Source of the DNA: Cryptoclostridium sp964637365
GTDB taxonomy: Bacteria > Bacillota > Dehalobacteriia > UBA7702
Assembly (NCBI GenBank): GCA_964637365.1
Contig: CAZWWH010000001.1
Coordinates: forward strand, 1-64,000
Length of the DNA: 64,000 bases
Direction: 5' to 3'
Shown: piece by piece, positions 16,516 through 24,707 of the stretch
Position numbering within the stretch: the first letter of the stretch is position 1
Layout of the letters: each line of letters starts with the position of its first letter
The notes under the pieces: generated by a model
Database searches by the model: none
Told to the model about the DNA's origin: nothing
What the model saw: only the letters and a program-made list of their open reading frames with translations
Translations under genes and position numbers: made by a program

Positions 16516-16659
16516 ATGTTCTTTCCATGTTGCGGATTCTGGCCCTTTTTCCCATTTTGGGGCTGTGGACGTGGATGTGGATGCGGATGTGGATGTGGAT
16601 GCGGCTGCCGTTGCTGTTGTTCACAGTGTCGCTGCTGCAGATCTTGTCGTTGCCGCTGA
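16516..16659 (+). CDS. Tiny cysteine/glycine-rich protein (47 aa, 17 Cys)
   Basis: The frame from ATG 16516 to TGA 16657-16659 encodes an aromatic/proline N-terminus (FFPCC, FWPFFPFW), then a run of alternating Gly and Cys (residues 20-31), then CRCCC and an Arg/Cys tail ending RCR. GAGGTG sits 6 nt before the ATG, the best ribosome site for any of the three open frames here. The codons form a GGATGY hexamer repeat (about 16571-16602). I know no family match. Lying opposite spmA with a possible sigma-K promoter, it could be a disulfide-linked spore-coat or metal-binding peptide; both are guesses. Confidence 0.6.
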   Translation: MFFPCCGFWPFFPFWGCGRGCGCGCGCGCGCRCCCSQCRCCRSCRCR

Positions 16660-16689
16660 CACAAAAATCCCTACCATGTCATATCATAT

Positions 16690-16711
16690 AGTATCGGTAA
16701 AAACCGATACT
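16690..16711 (+). terminator. Hairpin after the Cys/Gly-rich gene
   Basis: Perfect AGTATCGGT / ACCGATACT arms with an AAAA loop, 31 bp past the stop. It lacks a strong T run, so terminator function is uncertain. A second 6-bp hairpin, GGGAGC/GCTCCC, lies at 16735-16750. Confidence 0.4.
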
Positions 16712-16756
16712 AAGGACCTTCTTTAAATCACGGAGGGAGCTTCTGCTCCCATAAAA

Positions 16757-16788
16757 AAGCGGAGACTTGCCAAAAGCAATCTCCGCTT
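16757..16788 (-). terminator. Terminator of the S24-type repressor gene
   Basis: Arms AAGCGGAGA-TTGC / GCAA-TCTCCGCTT with one bulge, followed on the minus strand by TTTT. It lies 20 bp past the stop. Confidence 0.75.
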
Positions 16789-16807
16789 CATATATTTCTA
16801 ACAATTA

Positions 16808-17491
16808 TCACAAGGTTTTTAAAATAGCGCCAATGGCCACGCCAAAAATTTCTGCTTCACTTTTACCCAAGACATCGGGAGCCACATTAGAATCATCGCC
16901 ATAGACAATAATTTTTCCTGTTTTGAGACGAATCCGACGCAAAAGCCCTGTTTTTTTCTTTATGCGAATCAAGACAATGTCTCCGTCCTGGGGCTCTTTG
17001 CCGTAATCCATCAAAACATAATCTCCTGGAGAAAGCTTTGGCGCAAAGGCTTCATCTTTGACCTGATAAAAGAAGTAGCGATTTTCATCCTCCCTCAAGA
17101 TATTTGCATCATAGGGTAAATATTGGTAGCGGCCACGGTTATAATGGAAGATTTGATTCCTGGATCCCTCCAAGGAATCAATCACAGGAATTCGCGCTAC
17201 CCCAAATAAAACTTCGGGTGCTTGAAAAGAATTCACGGAAGTTTGTTCAATGTTCTGAAAATAACCGGCTGCATACATCAATTCCTCGTAAAGCCCTACC
17301 AATTCAGGACAAGCGTCTGCAATTTTTCTCAAGGTTTTTGGTTTAGCGATTTGTCCCGCCAGCATTTTGCTGATATTTCCAGCGCTGATACCAGCATGAC
17401 GAGCAAACTCATTCACCCCTCGACTTCCAATGGCCCTTACAATGGCGTTATGATATAATTTTTCTCTTTGATTGTCTACAATTATTGCCAT
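16808..17491 (-). CDS. XRE-type repressor with S24/LexA-fold domain lacking the catalytic Ser/Lys dyad
   Basis: A 227-aa regulator. An N-terminal helix-turn-helix (about 12-65) carries FARHAGISAGNISKMLAGQIAKPKTLRKIA. The C-terminal domain (about 105-227) has the S24 layout VKDEAFAPKLSPGDYVLMDYG and GDIVLIRIKKKTGLLRRI. In LexA/CI the first motif reads V-x-G-D-S-M; here it is VKDEAF, so the nucleophile serine is alanine, and the lysine before R is arginine (LRR). It should therefore dimerise and bind DNA but not self-cleave. No prophage genes adjoin it. Target unknown. Confidence 0.82.
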   Translation of the reverse strand: MAIIVDNQREKLYHNAIVRAIGSRGVNEFARHAGISAGNISKMLAGQIAKPKTLRKIADACPELVGLYEELMYAAGYFQNIEQTSVNSFQAPEVLFGVARIPVIDSLEGSRNQIFHYNRGRYQYLPYDANILREDENRYFFYQVKDEAFAPKLSPGDYVLMDYGKEPQDGDIVLIRIKKKTGLLRRIRLKTGKIIVYGDDSNVAPDVLGKSEAEIFGVAIGAILKTL

Positions 17492-17590
17492 TTCGACCTC
17501 TTTCTTAGATACTATCCTTCATTATCATGTATCAAATAAATCAGAACATTATTAAAAATTATATCATAGTTTTTATGTCAAAACAACAAA

Positions 17591-17601
17591 TTTCGTCGAA
17601 A
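17591..17601. promoter_or_regulatory. Palindrome TTTCGTCGAAA upstream of the S24-type repressor
   Basis: A perfect 11-bp palindrome with a related TATCGAAATA 4 bp further on. It lies upstream of a minus-strand promoter reading TTGTTT-N17-TATAAT (about 17557-17585). It could be an autoregulatory operator; it also resembles a degenerate 0A box. Confidence 0.35.
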
Positions 17602-17620
17602 AATATCGAAATATGAAAAA

Positions 17621-17649
17621 AAAGACGATAGTAAAACACTATCGTCTTT
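17621..17649 (-). terminator. Terminator of degV
   Basis: Arms AAAGACGATAGT / ACTATCGTCTTT with a 5-nt loop and an eight-base T run on the minus strand. Confidence 0.88.
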
Positions 17650-17669
17650 CAATTTAATTACTATCAATA

Positions 17670-18545
17670 TTACAGTGCCCGTGATTCTCCAAAGAAAAAT
17701 ACTGCGATGGTGCCGGGACCGGAATGAGCGCCGATCACCGGGCCAATTTCCGAAAAATAGAACCCTTTGACCTTAATACGGCGGGCAATCTCTTCTGCCA
17801 AAAATTGGGCGTCCTCCAGAGCGTCGCCATGGCTGATAAGAATGGTTTGCTCTTCGCTGTTTTGAATATACTTTTCTACTTTTTCCGCCAAATTTAGCAA
17901 GGCTTTTTTACGGCCACGGACTTTCTCTCTGGGAATTAAATGACCTTCTTCGTCTACATTCAAAACTGGCTTAATGTTAAGCACAGTACCAAGAACCGCC
18001 GAAGTTTTTGAAACACGGCCACCGCGATACAAATGATTCAAATCATCCACTGTAAACCAATGGTTAGTCTGCTGCACACGGTTTTGAATATGGGCAGCCA
18101 ATTCTTCAAATCCAGCGCCGTTGTCTCTCTGTTCCACGGCATCCCACAAAAGAAGACCTTCCCCCATGGAAGCCGCTAAGGAGTCAATCACCACCACACG
18201 CCGGCCAGAGAACTCTTCCTCCAGCTCCTTGGCGGCGATTTGGGCAGAATTATAGCTGCCGCTAAGCCCCGAGGAAAAACAAAGATAGATCACATCCTTA
18301 CCCTCACGAAGGTATGGCGAAAAAAAATCTTTATATTGTACCACATTGACTTGAGCAGTCACAGGAATGGCGGCTCCATGCTTCATGTCGCGATAAAATC
18401 CGGGAATGTCTGTGGTTTCTCCCATATCATCAAGGAATTCCCGATCATCAATGATATAATTAAAGGGTAAAAAAGCGACATCATGCTGGCGCATATAACG
18501 ATAACCCAAATCCGTAGTGGAATCGCTAATTAAAACGTAGGTCAT
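17670..18545 (-). CDS. DegV family fatty-acid-binding protein
   Basis: A 291-aa cytosolic protein of the DegV/FakB fold, which holds a fatty acid for phosphorylation by FakA in many Bacillota. Motifs: ISDSTTDL at the start, TAQVNVVQYKDFFSPYLREGKDVIYLCFSSGLSGSYNSA (lipid-head site around the SSGLSG), IDSLAASMGEGLLL and GRVSKTSAVLGTVLNIKPVL, then GPVIGAHSGPGTIAVFFFG. The start is the ATG with GGGGGAAG upstream. No fakA kinase lies beside it. Confidence 0.9.
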   Translation of the reverse strand: MTYVLISDSTTDLGYRYMRQHDVAFLPFNYIIDDREFLDDMGETTDIPGFYRDMKHGAAIPVTAQVNVVQYKDFFSPYLREGKDVIYLCFSSGLSGSYNSAQIAAKELEEEFSGRRVVVIDSLAASMGEGLLLWDAVEQRDNGAGFEELAAHIQNRVQQTNHWFTVDDLNHLYRGGRVSKTSAVLGTVLNIKPVLNVDEEGHLIPREKVRGRKKALLNLAEKVEKYIQNSEEQTILISHGDALEDAQFLAEEIARRIKVKGFYFSEIGPVIGAHSGPGTIAVFFFGESRAL

Positions 18546-18713
18546 ATTTCTTCCCCCAATCTTTCCCAACATTTTTTGATGGAGTATATTATTTTAATAA
18601 TAAACGATTTTCAAGAAAAAAGCAAACCAAATTATCTGGGTTTCCATTGAAAAAGTACCGCTTTGTGTTATAATTTTTATAATTAATGTTTGATACACAC
18701 CATAGGAGGAACC

Positions 18714-19097
18714 ATGGAATCGAAAACAGAAAAAGTTTCCTATAAGCAATCAAAACAAAAAAAAGCATTTTGGAAGGCTATCATTATCACTGTAGCGATT
18801 TTTTATTTACCCCTTCTTTTGCATCCATTGATTCCCCAAAATTTCTCTCCGCTGTTTTCCATGGCCTGCCTGATGCTGATCAACTCGCTAACCTCATGTT
18901 TTACCGGACTATATTATACCACGGTTTATCCTTTTCCACCCCTACTTTTTCTAATAACTGCCCTTCTATTTTTACCGGCGGCGATTTTCTGCTATAGCGG
19001 AACCCCCCTGATTTACTGCGGGATTTATGCCGGAGCAAACCTTATCGGCTGCCTCATCGGTTTTTTGCTCCGCCGTTTCAGCAAACCAGAAAAATAA
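18714..19097 (+). CDS. Small four-helix membrane protein, family not recognised
   Basis: A 127-aa protein: a basic N-terminus (SKQKKAFWK) followed by about four hydrophobic segments (about 22-40, 47-65, 72-92, 96-118) and a basic tail (RRFSKPEK). GGAGG lies 5 nt before the chosen ATG. It is flanked by degV (divergent) and spoVAE (convergent), with its own terminator, so it is monocistronic. No function can be inferred. Confidence 0.75.
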   Translation: MESKTEKVSYKQSKQKKAFWKAIIITVAIFYLPLLLHPLIPQNFSPLFSMACLMLINSLTSCFTGLYYTTVYPFPPLLFLITALLFLPAAIFCYSGTPLIYCGIYAGANLIGCLIGFLLRRFSKPEK

Positions 19098-19103
19098 TGG
19101 CAT

Positions 19104-19133
19104 AAAAAAAGAACTGCTTGGCAGTTCTTTTTT
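19104..19133. terminator. Bidirectional terminator between the membrane protein gene and spoVAE
   Basis: Arms AAAAAAGAACTGC / GCAGTTCTTTTTT with a 3-nt loop; it serves both convergent genes. Confidence 0.88.
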
Positions 19134-19147
19134 GAATTGTAAGGACC

Positions 19148-19510
19148 TCAGCCTTTTGGTTTAAACACAAGGGCCACAAGATAGCCAAAAAGCACAGCCG
19201 CACCGAGGCCAGCAGCACCGGCAGTAAAACCGCCGGTTAGAAGTCCCAATACGCCATCTTCCCGAAAGGCCTCCTCCACCCCCTGTACTAAAGTGTTACC
19301 GAAACCGCACAAGGGAACGGCGGCTCCCATTCCGGCAAAATCAATCAACGGCTGATATAGTCCGAAAAAACTGAGAACCTCGCCAACAAGAATTACCGTC
19401 ACCAAAACATGGGCAGAGCTGACAAAAAAAGGCGTGGCATCCATGGCGATCTGAGCGATTACGCAAATCAAGCCACCGATCAAAAAGGCCCATAAACAAT
19501 TCATCAGCAT
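19148..19510 (-). CDS. spoVAE: Stage V sporulation protein AE
   Basis: A 120-aa membrane protein of the SpoVAEb type, part of the channel that takes up and releases dipicolinic acid in the spore inner membrane. Motifs: FLIGGLICVIAQIAMD, GVEEAFREDGVLGLLTGGFTAGAAGLGAAVLFGYLVALVFKPKG (read as ordered blocks). It overlaps spoVAD by 7 bp with GGAGGTGA upstream. It is homologous to SpoVAC in the same operon. Confidence 0.93.
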   Translation of the reverse strand: MLMNCLWAFLIGGLICVIAQIAMDATPFFVSSAHVLVTVILVGEVLSFFGLYQPLIDFAGMGAAVPLCGFGNTLVQGVEEAFREDGVLGLLTGGFTAGAAGLGAAVLFGYLVALVFKPKG

Positions 19511-20520
19511 GATGTCACCTCCCCTGTTTCTACCACAACAGCATGAGCGATAGCGGGAATGGAATTTCCCTGCTGAATCGTGAGAGGGCTTAAAAGCGCC
19601 CCGGTACCCACCAATAAAATTTTTTTGTATTTTCCCTTTTGAATTTCATGAAGTAAATGGGTAGACCAAACCGAAGCACTACATCCCGCACCACTACCGC
19701 CGGCATGAACATCCTGTTTTTTATCGTAAATCCACACTCCGCTGTCTTGGTACTGAGGTCCCATAGCCAAGCCCTCCCGTTTACAAAGTTCCAACAGGAT
19801 ACTGTGGCCATGATAGCCAAGATCACCGGTGAGAATTAAATCAAAATCATCAGGCGTTGTTTTGCTGCTTGTAAAATAACGCTGAATGGTATCAAAAGCC
19901 GCCGGCGCCATGGCAGCTCCCATTTCATTGGGGTCCTTAATGCCGAGGTCAACGACGCGGCCAATCACGCCGCCACTGATGTAAGGTCCTTGTCCATCAG
20001 CCCCCAAAACCATGGAGCCAGCACCGGTAACAGTCCATTGAGCCGTCATGGGACGCTGCACCCCCAATTCTGTGGGGAAACGGTATTGCCGTTCCGAAGT
20101 AGCGTTGTGGCTTGAGGCCGATACCATCCCGTAGTGACACAAGCCGGAACCAATCAAAGATGAGCAAAGAAGCAGTCCTTCAGCCATAGTAGCACAAGCG
20201 TTGTATAGGCCGAGGAAAGGGGTTTTCAGTTTTCTAGCGGTAAAATTGGCGGCACAAATCTGATTCAGCAAATCACCGCCGCAATAAACATCCACTGCTT
20301 CCGGAGAAATTTTGGCTTTGTTTAAAGCCGTTGTTACGGCTTCCACTGTCATATCAATTTCTGAAGTTTCCCAGCTATCTTTGGCGGGGCCAAGGCGCTC
20401 CATTGCATTGTCAAAATCATCGCCTAAAGGACCCTCTTTTTCCATAGGTCCCACCACCGCCGCACCGCTTAAAATATAGACTGGTCGGTCAAAGGTAAGA
20501 TATTCTGTTTTTTGGCTCAT
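19504..20520 (-). CDS. spoVAD: Stage V sporulation protein AD
   Basis: A 338-aa thiolase-fold protein that binds dipicolinic acid for uptake into the forespore. Motifs: GPLGDDFDNAMERLG, LYNACATMAEGLLLC (the cysteine is kept), SSHNATSERQYRFPTELG, TGDLGYHGHSILLELC and GAGCSASVWSTHLL. The second ATG of an ATGATG pair, overlapping the spoVAC stop, is chosen since GGAGG then lies 6 nt upstream. Length is as in the family. Confidence 0.94.
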   Translation of the reverse strand: MSQKTEYLTFDRPVYILSGAAVVGPMEKEGPLGDDFDNAMERLGPAKDSWETSEIDMTVEAVTTALNKAKISPEAVDVYCGGDLLNQICAANFTARKLKTPFLGLYNACATMAEGLLLCSSLIGSGLCHYGMVSASSHNATSERQYRFPTELGVQRPMTAQWTVTGAGSMVLGADGQGPYISGGVIGRVVDLGIKDPNEMGAAMAPAAFDTIQRYFTSSKTTPDDFDLILTGDLGYHGHSILLELCKREGLAMGPQYQDSGVWIYDKKQDVHAGGSGAGCSASVWSTHLLHEIQKGKYKKILLVGTGALLSPLTIQQGNSIPAIAHAVVVETGEVTSC

Positions 20521-21029
20521 CATAGACCTCCTGTGGCATGAAGCCAAATATATTTGATAAGCCCCAACAAAATGGAGCCGCAAATGCCGTAAACAATGAC
20601 AGGTCCTGCCAATGTAAACATTTTTGCCGCTAAACCGCCGATGAAACCTTCCCGTTTCCATTCCATCGCTGGAGCTACAATTGAATTAGCAAAACCGCTA
20701 ATGGGAACAATAGAACCCGCGCCGGCGTGTTTTCCAATTTTGTCGTAAACACCAAAACCGGTGAGAAGCGCCCCTAAGAAAATAATAATAATCAGTGTAA
20801 CAGTCATACCGTCTTTTTTCACCATTCCGGTAGATAGAATTATTTCTAAAATAATTTGACCAATCAAGCAGATAAGACCGCCCACAAAAAATGCCCACAG
20901 GATATTTTTCAAATAAGGCGTTTTGGGCTTCAGGCCATCGGCCAGGTCTTGATACTCTTTCTCTTTGGCCTTTTCCATGGCTTCCTCCATGGAGCGTTTT
21001 AAGGTATCGTTTTCTTTCTTTTGATCCAT
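20520..21029 (-). CDS. spoVAC: Stage V sporulation protein AC
   Basis: A 169-aa integral membrane protein thought to be the mechanosensitive part of the SpoVA channel. After a charged N-terminus (KKENDTLKRSMEEAMEKAKEKEYQ), four hydrophobic segments follow with the family motifs LWAFFVGGLICLIGQ, GAGSIVPISGFANSIVAPAMEWKREGFIGGLAAKMF. It heads a three-gene spoVAC-AD-AE operon, the minimal clostridial form; spoVAA, AB and AF are absent here. Confidence 0.93.
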   Translation of the reverse strand: MDQKKENDTLKRSMEEAMEKAKEKEYQDLADGLKPKTPYLKNILWAFFVGGLICLIGQIILEIILSTGMVKKDGMTVTLIIIIFLGALLTGFGVYDKIGKHAGAGSIVPISGFANSIVAPAMEWKREGFIGGLAAKMFTLAGPVIVYGICGSILLGLIKYIWLHATGGL

Positions 21030-21049
21030 AATCTGACCTCCCGGTCATA

Positions 21050-21493
21050 GTTTACCCGCAGAGGTTTTGGATATGCAAAAAAGAGCATATTTCGTTCCCT
21101 TCAATAGAAAGTTACACACTGATGAAGCCATTTCCTCTAATGCGGTTTTCATAAGCCCAATGGCTTTTATTGAATCCCAAACAACATATTTGCAGGGCTT
21201 AAGAGACTATGCATGAAAGTTCCAGTATACGACAAGCAGCTTTTACCACCTTAGAGATCGATACAACGAGCGTTTCACTGGAAGGTTTGATGATGATACT
21301 ATGAAAGCTGGTTCGCAAAAACTGCCATTGCAATAAGAATGGCAGACCGGAGGATTCCGCAAACGCATTAAGAAAACTTTATTTATCAGTGCATGAGGTT
21401 TGGTAACTGCTTATTAAAAATCACGTACCTTAGCTCCCAATGTATCTACGAACATTGAACTAATTAAAATCTATGGATTCTGTAACTAAATAT
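21050..21493. other. Gene-free stretch, possible faint transposase relic
   Basis: About 445 bp with no intact frame above 60 codons on either strand. A short reading at 21335-21403 (NGRPEDSANALRKLYLSV) weakly recalls the C-terminal part of IS256-type transposases, with stop codons just after. This resemblance may be chance. Confidence 0.25.
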
Positions 21494-21534
21494 AAAAAAT
21501 GGAGATAACAGAAGTTCTGTTATCTCCATTTTTT
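21494..21534. terminator. Terminator of the ech-hyp-lipid kinase operon
   Basis: A near-perfect hairpin with arms AAAATGGAGATAACAGAA / TTCTGTTATCTCCATTTT and a one-base centre, flanked by A and T runs, 7 bp after the lipid kinase stop. Confidence 0.88.
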
Positions 21535-21540
21535 CTCTAA

Positions 21541-22440
21541 TCATAATGGCACGCGAAGCCGTAAAGGACGCTTAATGTTTTCCACCACGGCTTCGGTACA
21601 AATACCGCCGTCCTCACCATCCAGAGTCCAAGAAAGCCCTTCATCACAATGAACGGTAATACGCTGAGCCCGCATGGTATAAACGTTGTCAGAAGTCGGG
21701 TGCATCAAAGCGTTTAACATGACCGAAGCGTTAAAAAAATCACTAAGAGCTTTCTTCACAAAAACCACTTCGAAATAGCCGTCATCCATGGTCACATCAT
21801 AGTTACGGGCAAATTTAAACCCACCAACGGACACAGCATTGCTGATCATACCGTAAATCATATCATCCTCCACCACTTCACCATCGGCTTCGGCAATGAT
21901 ATGATAGGAGCCCAACAGGGGAACCCGTTTGATACCCTCCAGAATGTAGGCATTTTTCCCAATGCGGTTTTTCAGGATCTGAGGTGTTTCATAAGATACA
22001 TCGGTAAAAGCTCCAAAAGCGGCAACGTAGGAAAAATAACGTCCATTGAAACAACCTATATCAGTTTCCACCACAGTGCCACTGACAATGTCTCTAGCGG
22101 CTACCAGCATATTTTTGGAAATCTTGTGGCTGGCCGCAAAGTCATTGACAGTACCAGTGGGAATATAGCCCAATTCCGGAGCCCGGTCTCCCAACTGCAT
22201 CATACCATTGATGGCTTCATTTAAACTACCATCGCCACCACAAGTCACTACAAGGTCAAAGTCCGCTCCTTTTTCCACAATGGTGCGTTCGATATCCTGT
22301 CGGAACTGGCTGGGATGCACCACTACCTCATAGCTACCTTTGGTAAAGATATTCAGGATATCTGCCAGGCTGTTTTTGATTACGCTTCGTCCAGCAGTGG
22401 GATTAAAAAGAAACAGCATTTTTTTTTCCATTGCCATCAC
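21541..22440 (-). CDS. Diacylglycerol/lipid kinase family protein (YegS/BmrU type)
   Basis: A 299-aa cytosolic lipid kinase with the DAGK catalytic signature VTCGGDGSLNEAINGMM near residue 65, PTGTVNDFAASHKI (substrate loop), GCFNGRYFSYVAAFGAF, and DDGYFEVVFV. Family members phosphorylate diacylglycerol or related lipids. It lies only 19 bp behind hypE and is followed by the operon terminator, so it is probably co-transcribed with the hydrogenase genes. GGAGG is 14 nt before the ATG; an in-frame GTG one codon upstream is possible. Confidence 0.9.
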   Translation of the reverse strand: MMAMEKKMLFLFNPTAGRSVIKNSLADILNIFTKGSYEVVVHPSQFRQDIERTIVEKGADFDLVVTCGGDGSLNEAINGMMQLGDRAPELGYIPTGTVNDFAASHKISKNMLVAARDIVSGTVVETDIGCFNGRYFSYVAAFGAFTDVSYETPQILKNRIGKNAYILEGIKRVPLLGSYHIIAEADGEVVEDDMIYGMISNAVSVGGFKFARNYDVTMDDGYFEVVFVKKALSDFFNASVMLNALMHPTSDNVYTMRAQRITVHCDEGLSWTLDGEDGGICTEAVVENIKRPLRLRVPL

Positions 22441-22458
22441 TTTACTCTCAATACCTCC

Positions 22459-23439
22459 TCAGCAAATACGGGGAAGTCCCTCTCCGTAAAGCATATCCAC
22501 CACGCGCTTGCCGCCAAGCCGTGTTTTCATGGTAACGCCGCTGCCTTCCCCCACATAACCGAGAATCACAGCGTCCTTCCCCAATTCCGTACCGCGCATA
22601 ACTTCCAATGCCTTTTCCGCGTCATTTCCATCTACCACGGCCAACATTTTCCCCTCATTCCCCATATATAATGGATCGAGGCCCAGAATATCGCAGAAGC
22701 CACGCACTTCCTCTCTGACAGGAATTTTTTCCTCAGCGATTTCAATGCTGCATTGGGAGGTATTGGCCAATTCGTTCAACATGGTGCCAAGGCCGCCGCG
22801 GGTAATATCACGCATGGTTTTTACTTTAATGTCGTTGGCAAACAAGGCATCAACCAGAGGTTTCAGCACAGCGCAGTCGCTTTGAATGGTATTTTTTAAA
22901 TTCATGCGGGCACTGAGAATGCAGGCGTGATGATCCCCCAAATAACCGGAAACTAAAATGGCGTCGCCTTGTTTTAAATTCGCCGCGCTAATATCACGGC
23001 CTTTGGGAATCAGGCCAATACCGGTGGTATTGACAATGAGTCCGCCATGTCCTTCAATTACCTTGGTATCACCTGCCACGATTTTTACCCCGGCTTCATC
23101 AGCGGTTTTAGCCATGGAAGCGGCGATGGTCTCCAACTCAGACACTTCCAATCCTTCCTCCAATACATAGGCAGAGGTCAGATAAAGAGGCTCTGCCCCC
23201 ATCATTAAAAGGTCGTTGACCGTGCCGCAAACTGCTAGTTTGCCAATATCGCCGCCTTTGAAGACCGTAGGAGTCACAACGAAGGAATCAGTGCTGAAGG
23301 CAATGCGTCCGGCAATATCAAGTACCGCGGCATCCTCCATTTTATCCAACACATCATTTTTAAAATATTTTCCAAACACAGCTTTCATCAATTCAGCAGA
23401 GGATTTACCCCCGCTGCCGTGAGCCATTGTAATTTTCAT
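22459..23439 (-). CDS. hypE: Hydrogenase maturation protein HypE
   Basis: A 326-aa PurM-like enzyme that dehydrates the thiocarboxamide on its own C-terminal cysteine to give the cyanide ligand of the NiFe site. The signature HGSGGKSSAELM is at the N-terminus, FSTDSFVVTP and RDITRGGLGTMLNELA follow, and the protein ends in PRIC with the acceptor cysteine last. It lies 12 bp behind hypD. Confidence 0.96.
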   Translation of the reverse strand: MKITMAHGSGGKSSAELMKAVFGKYFKNDVLDKMEDAAVLDIAGRIAFSTDSFVVTPTVFKGGDIGKLAVCGTVNDLLMMGAEPLYLTSAYVLEEGLEVSELETIAASMAKTADEAGVKIVAGDTKVIEGHGGLIVNTTGIGLIPKGRDISAANLKQGDAILVSGYLGDHHACILSARMNLKNTIQSDCAVLKPLVDALFANDIKVKTMRDITRGGLGTMLNELANTSQCSIEIAEEKIPVREEVRGFCDILGLDPLYMGNEGKMLAVVDGNDAEKALEVMRGTELGKDAVILGYVGEGSGVTMKTRLGGKRVVDMLYGEGLPRIC

Positions 23440-23451
23440 ATCATACCTCGT

Positions 23452-24495
23452 TTAAATCGTATTGCGGTACCAAATACCGCAGGCGCCTTCAGCGGAAACC
23501 ATACAGGGTCCGTAAGGGTCCATCGGTGTGCAGGCTGTACCGAACATGGGACACTCATTGGGATGAATCCGCCCCACGATCACCTCGGGACAACTACAAC
23601 CGGGAGCCAACTCCGCGTCTTCATCCAAACCAAAGCTGCCGCCATCCATAAATTCATATTCTTTTTTCAGATACATTCCGGAATTAGGAATAATCCCTAA
23701 GCCGCGCCACATGGCATCACCGGGTGTAAAATATTGATCAATGAGGGCCAAAGCCTTTTCATTACCATCGGTTTTCACCGCATTCTGATAAAGGTTTTTC
23801 ACCGTCATCTGGCCTTCCTCGTGCTGCCGCACCAGGTCATAGATTACCGCCAGCAAGTGCTCTCCTTCAAATCCCGCCACCACAAAGGGTTTTTGGAACC
23901 GCTGCGCAAGGGGCTCATAAACCTTACTACCGGTGATAACGCAGACATGACCGGGACAAATAAAACCGTCAATGTCCGATTCGTTTTCGCAGATCCATTC
24001 CACTGCGGGCATGGTTGTTTTCAGCGCTGTCACAAATTTGATATTTTTCACACCGCAATGTAAGGCTTCCTCCATGGCCACGGCGTAGGTGGGAATAGTG
24101 GTTTCAAATCCCACAGCAGCGATGACATAAGTGGTATCAGGGTTGGATGCGGCTCGTTCCACCACCTCTACCGGGGAATACATCATTTCCACTTTAGCTC
24201 CGTCACCTTTGGCCGTGCTTAAGCTGCCGTTACTGCCGGGCACCTTAATCATATCACCAAAGGTCATAAGGACATGGTTGTCCTTTTTGGCGTATTCGAT
24301 ACAACGGTCAATGTAAGCAGTGGGAGTGACACACACCGGGCAGCCTGGGCCGGAGATGAGTTTGATTTTCGGCGAGATCAGACTGCGGATGCCGTTTTTA
24401 AAAATACTGGCAGTGTGGGTGCCGCAAATTTCCATTAATTTTACACTGGGGCCGTCATAGTTTTTTAAATAATCAATGATTTGTTCCGTATTCAT
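23452..24495 (-). CDS. hypD: Hydrogenase maturation protein HypD
   Basis: A 347-aa iron-sulfur scaffold that, with HypC, assembles the Fe(CN)2CO group. Visible signatures are EICGTHT near residue 22, SGPGCPVCVTP, GFETTIPTYA, FICPGHVCVITGS and the 4Fe-4S region with CSCPEVIVGRIHPNECPMFGTACTP. The ATG overlaps the hypC stop by 4 bp. Confidence 0.96.
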   Translation of the reverse strand: MNTEQIIDYLKNYDGPSVKLMEICGTHTASIFKNGIRSLISPKIKLISGPGCPVCVTPTAYIDRCIEYAKKDNHVLMTFGDMIKVPGSNGSLSTAKGDGAKVEMMYSPVEVVERAASNPDTTYVIAAVGFETTIPTYAVAMEEALHCGVKNIKFVTALKTTMPAVEWICENESDIDGFICPGHVCVITGSKVYEPLAQRFQKPFVVAGFEGEHLLAVIYDLVRQHEEGQMTVKNLYQNAVKTDGNEKALALIDQYFTPGDAMWRGLGIIPNSGMYLKKEYEFMDGGSFGLDEDAELAPGCSCPEVIVGRIHPNECPMFGTACTPMDPYGPCMVSAEGACGIWYRNTI

Positions 24496-24707
24496 TGCAA
24501 TTCTTCCAATTCATCAAAAATCGCCAGCATTTCTTCGGCCCGGCTTTGGCTCAATACCTCAATGGCACAGCCGGCATGAACCAACACATAATCGCCGACT
24601 TTAGCGTCAACCATGCGCACATTGGCGTTCATTTCCGTTCCTTTAAAGCTGACTCTCGCTTTATTATCGTTAATTTCCAGGATTTTGCCCGGCATTGCGA
24701 TGCACAT
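24492..24707 (-). CDS. hypC: Hydrogenase maturation chaperone HypC
   Basis: A 71-aa protein with the invariant N-terminal MCIAMPGKI, whose Cys2 contacts the iron precursor, and VKVGDYVLVHAGCAIEVLSQ style sequence in the OB fold. It overlaps the 3' end of hypF by 38 bp and hypD by 4 bp. Confidence 0.96.
   Translation of the reverse strand: MCIAMPGKILEINDNKARVSFKGTEMNANVRMVDAKVGDYVLVHAGCAIEVLSQSRAEEMLAIFDELEELQ

Noticed and set aside
16502..16726. Alternative frames over the Cys/Gly gene, one giving Val-Asp/Ala repeats and one giving Trp-Met repeats
   Set aside because: All three frames are open because of the GGATGY hexamer repeat. Only the Cys/Gly frame has a well-placed ribosome site, so the others are treated as by-products.
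21335..21403. Possible IS256 transposase remnant (PEDSANALRKLYLSV)
   Set aside because: The match is about 15 residues with stop codons nearby and no inverted repeats; too weak to call a mobile element.
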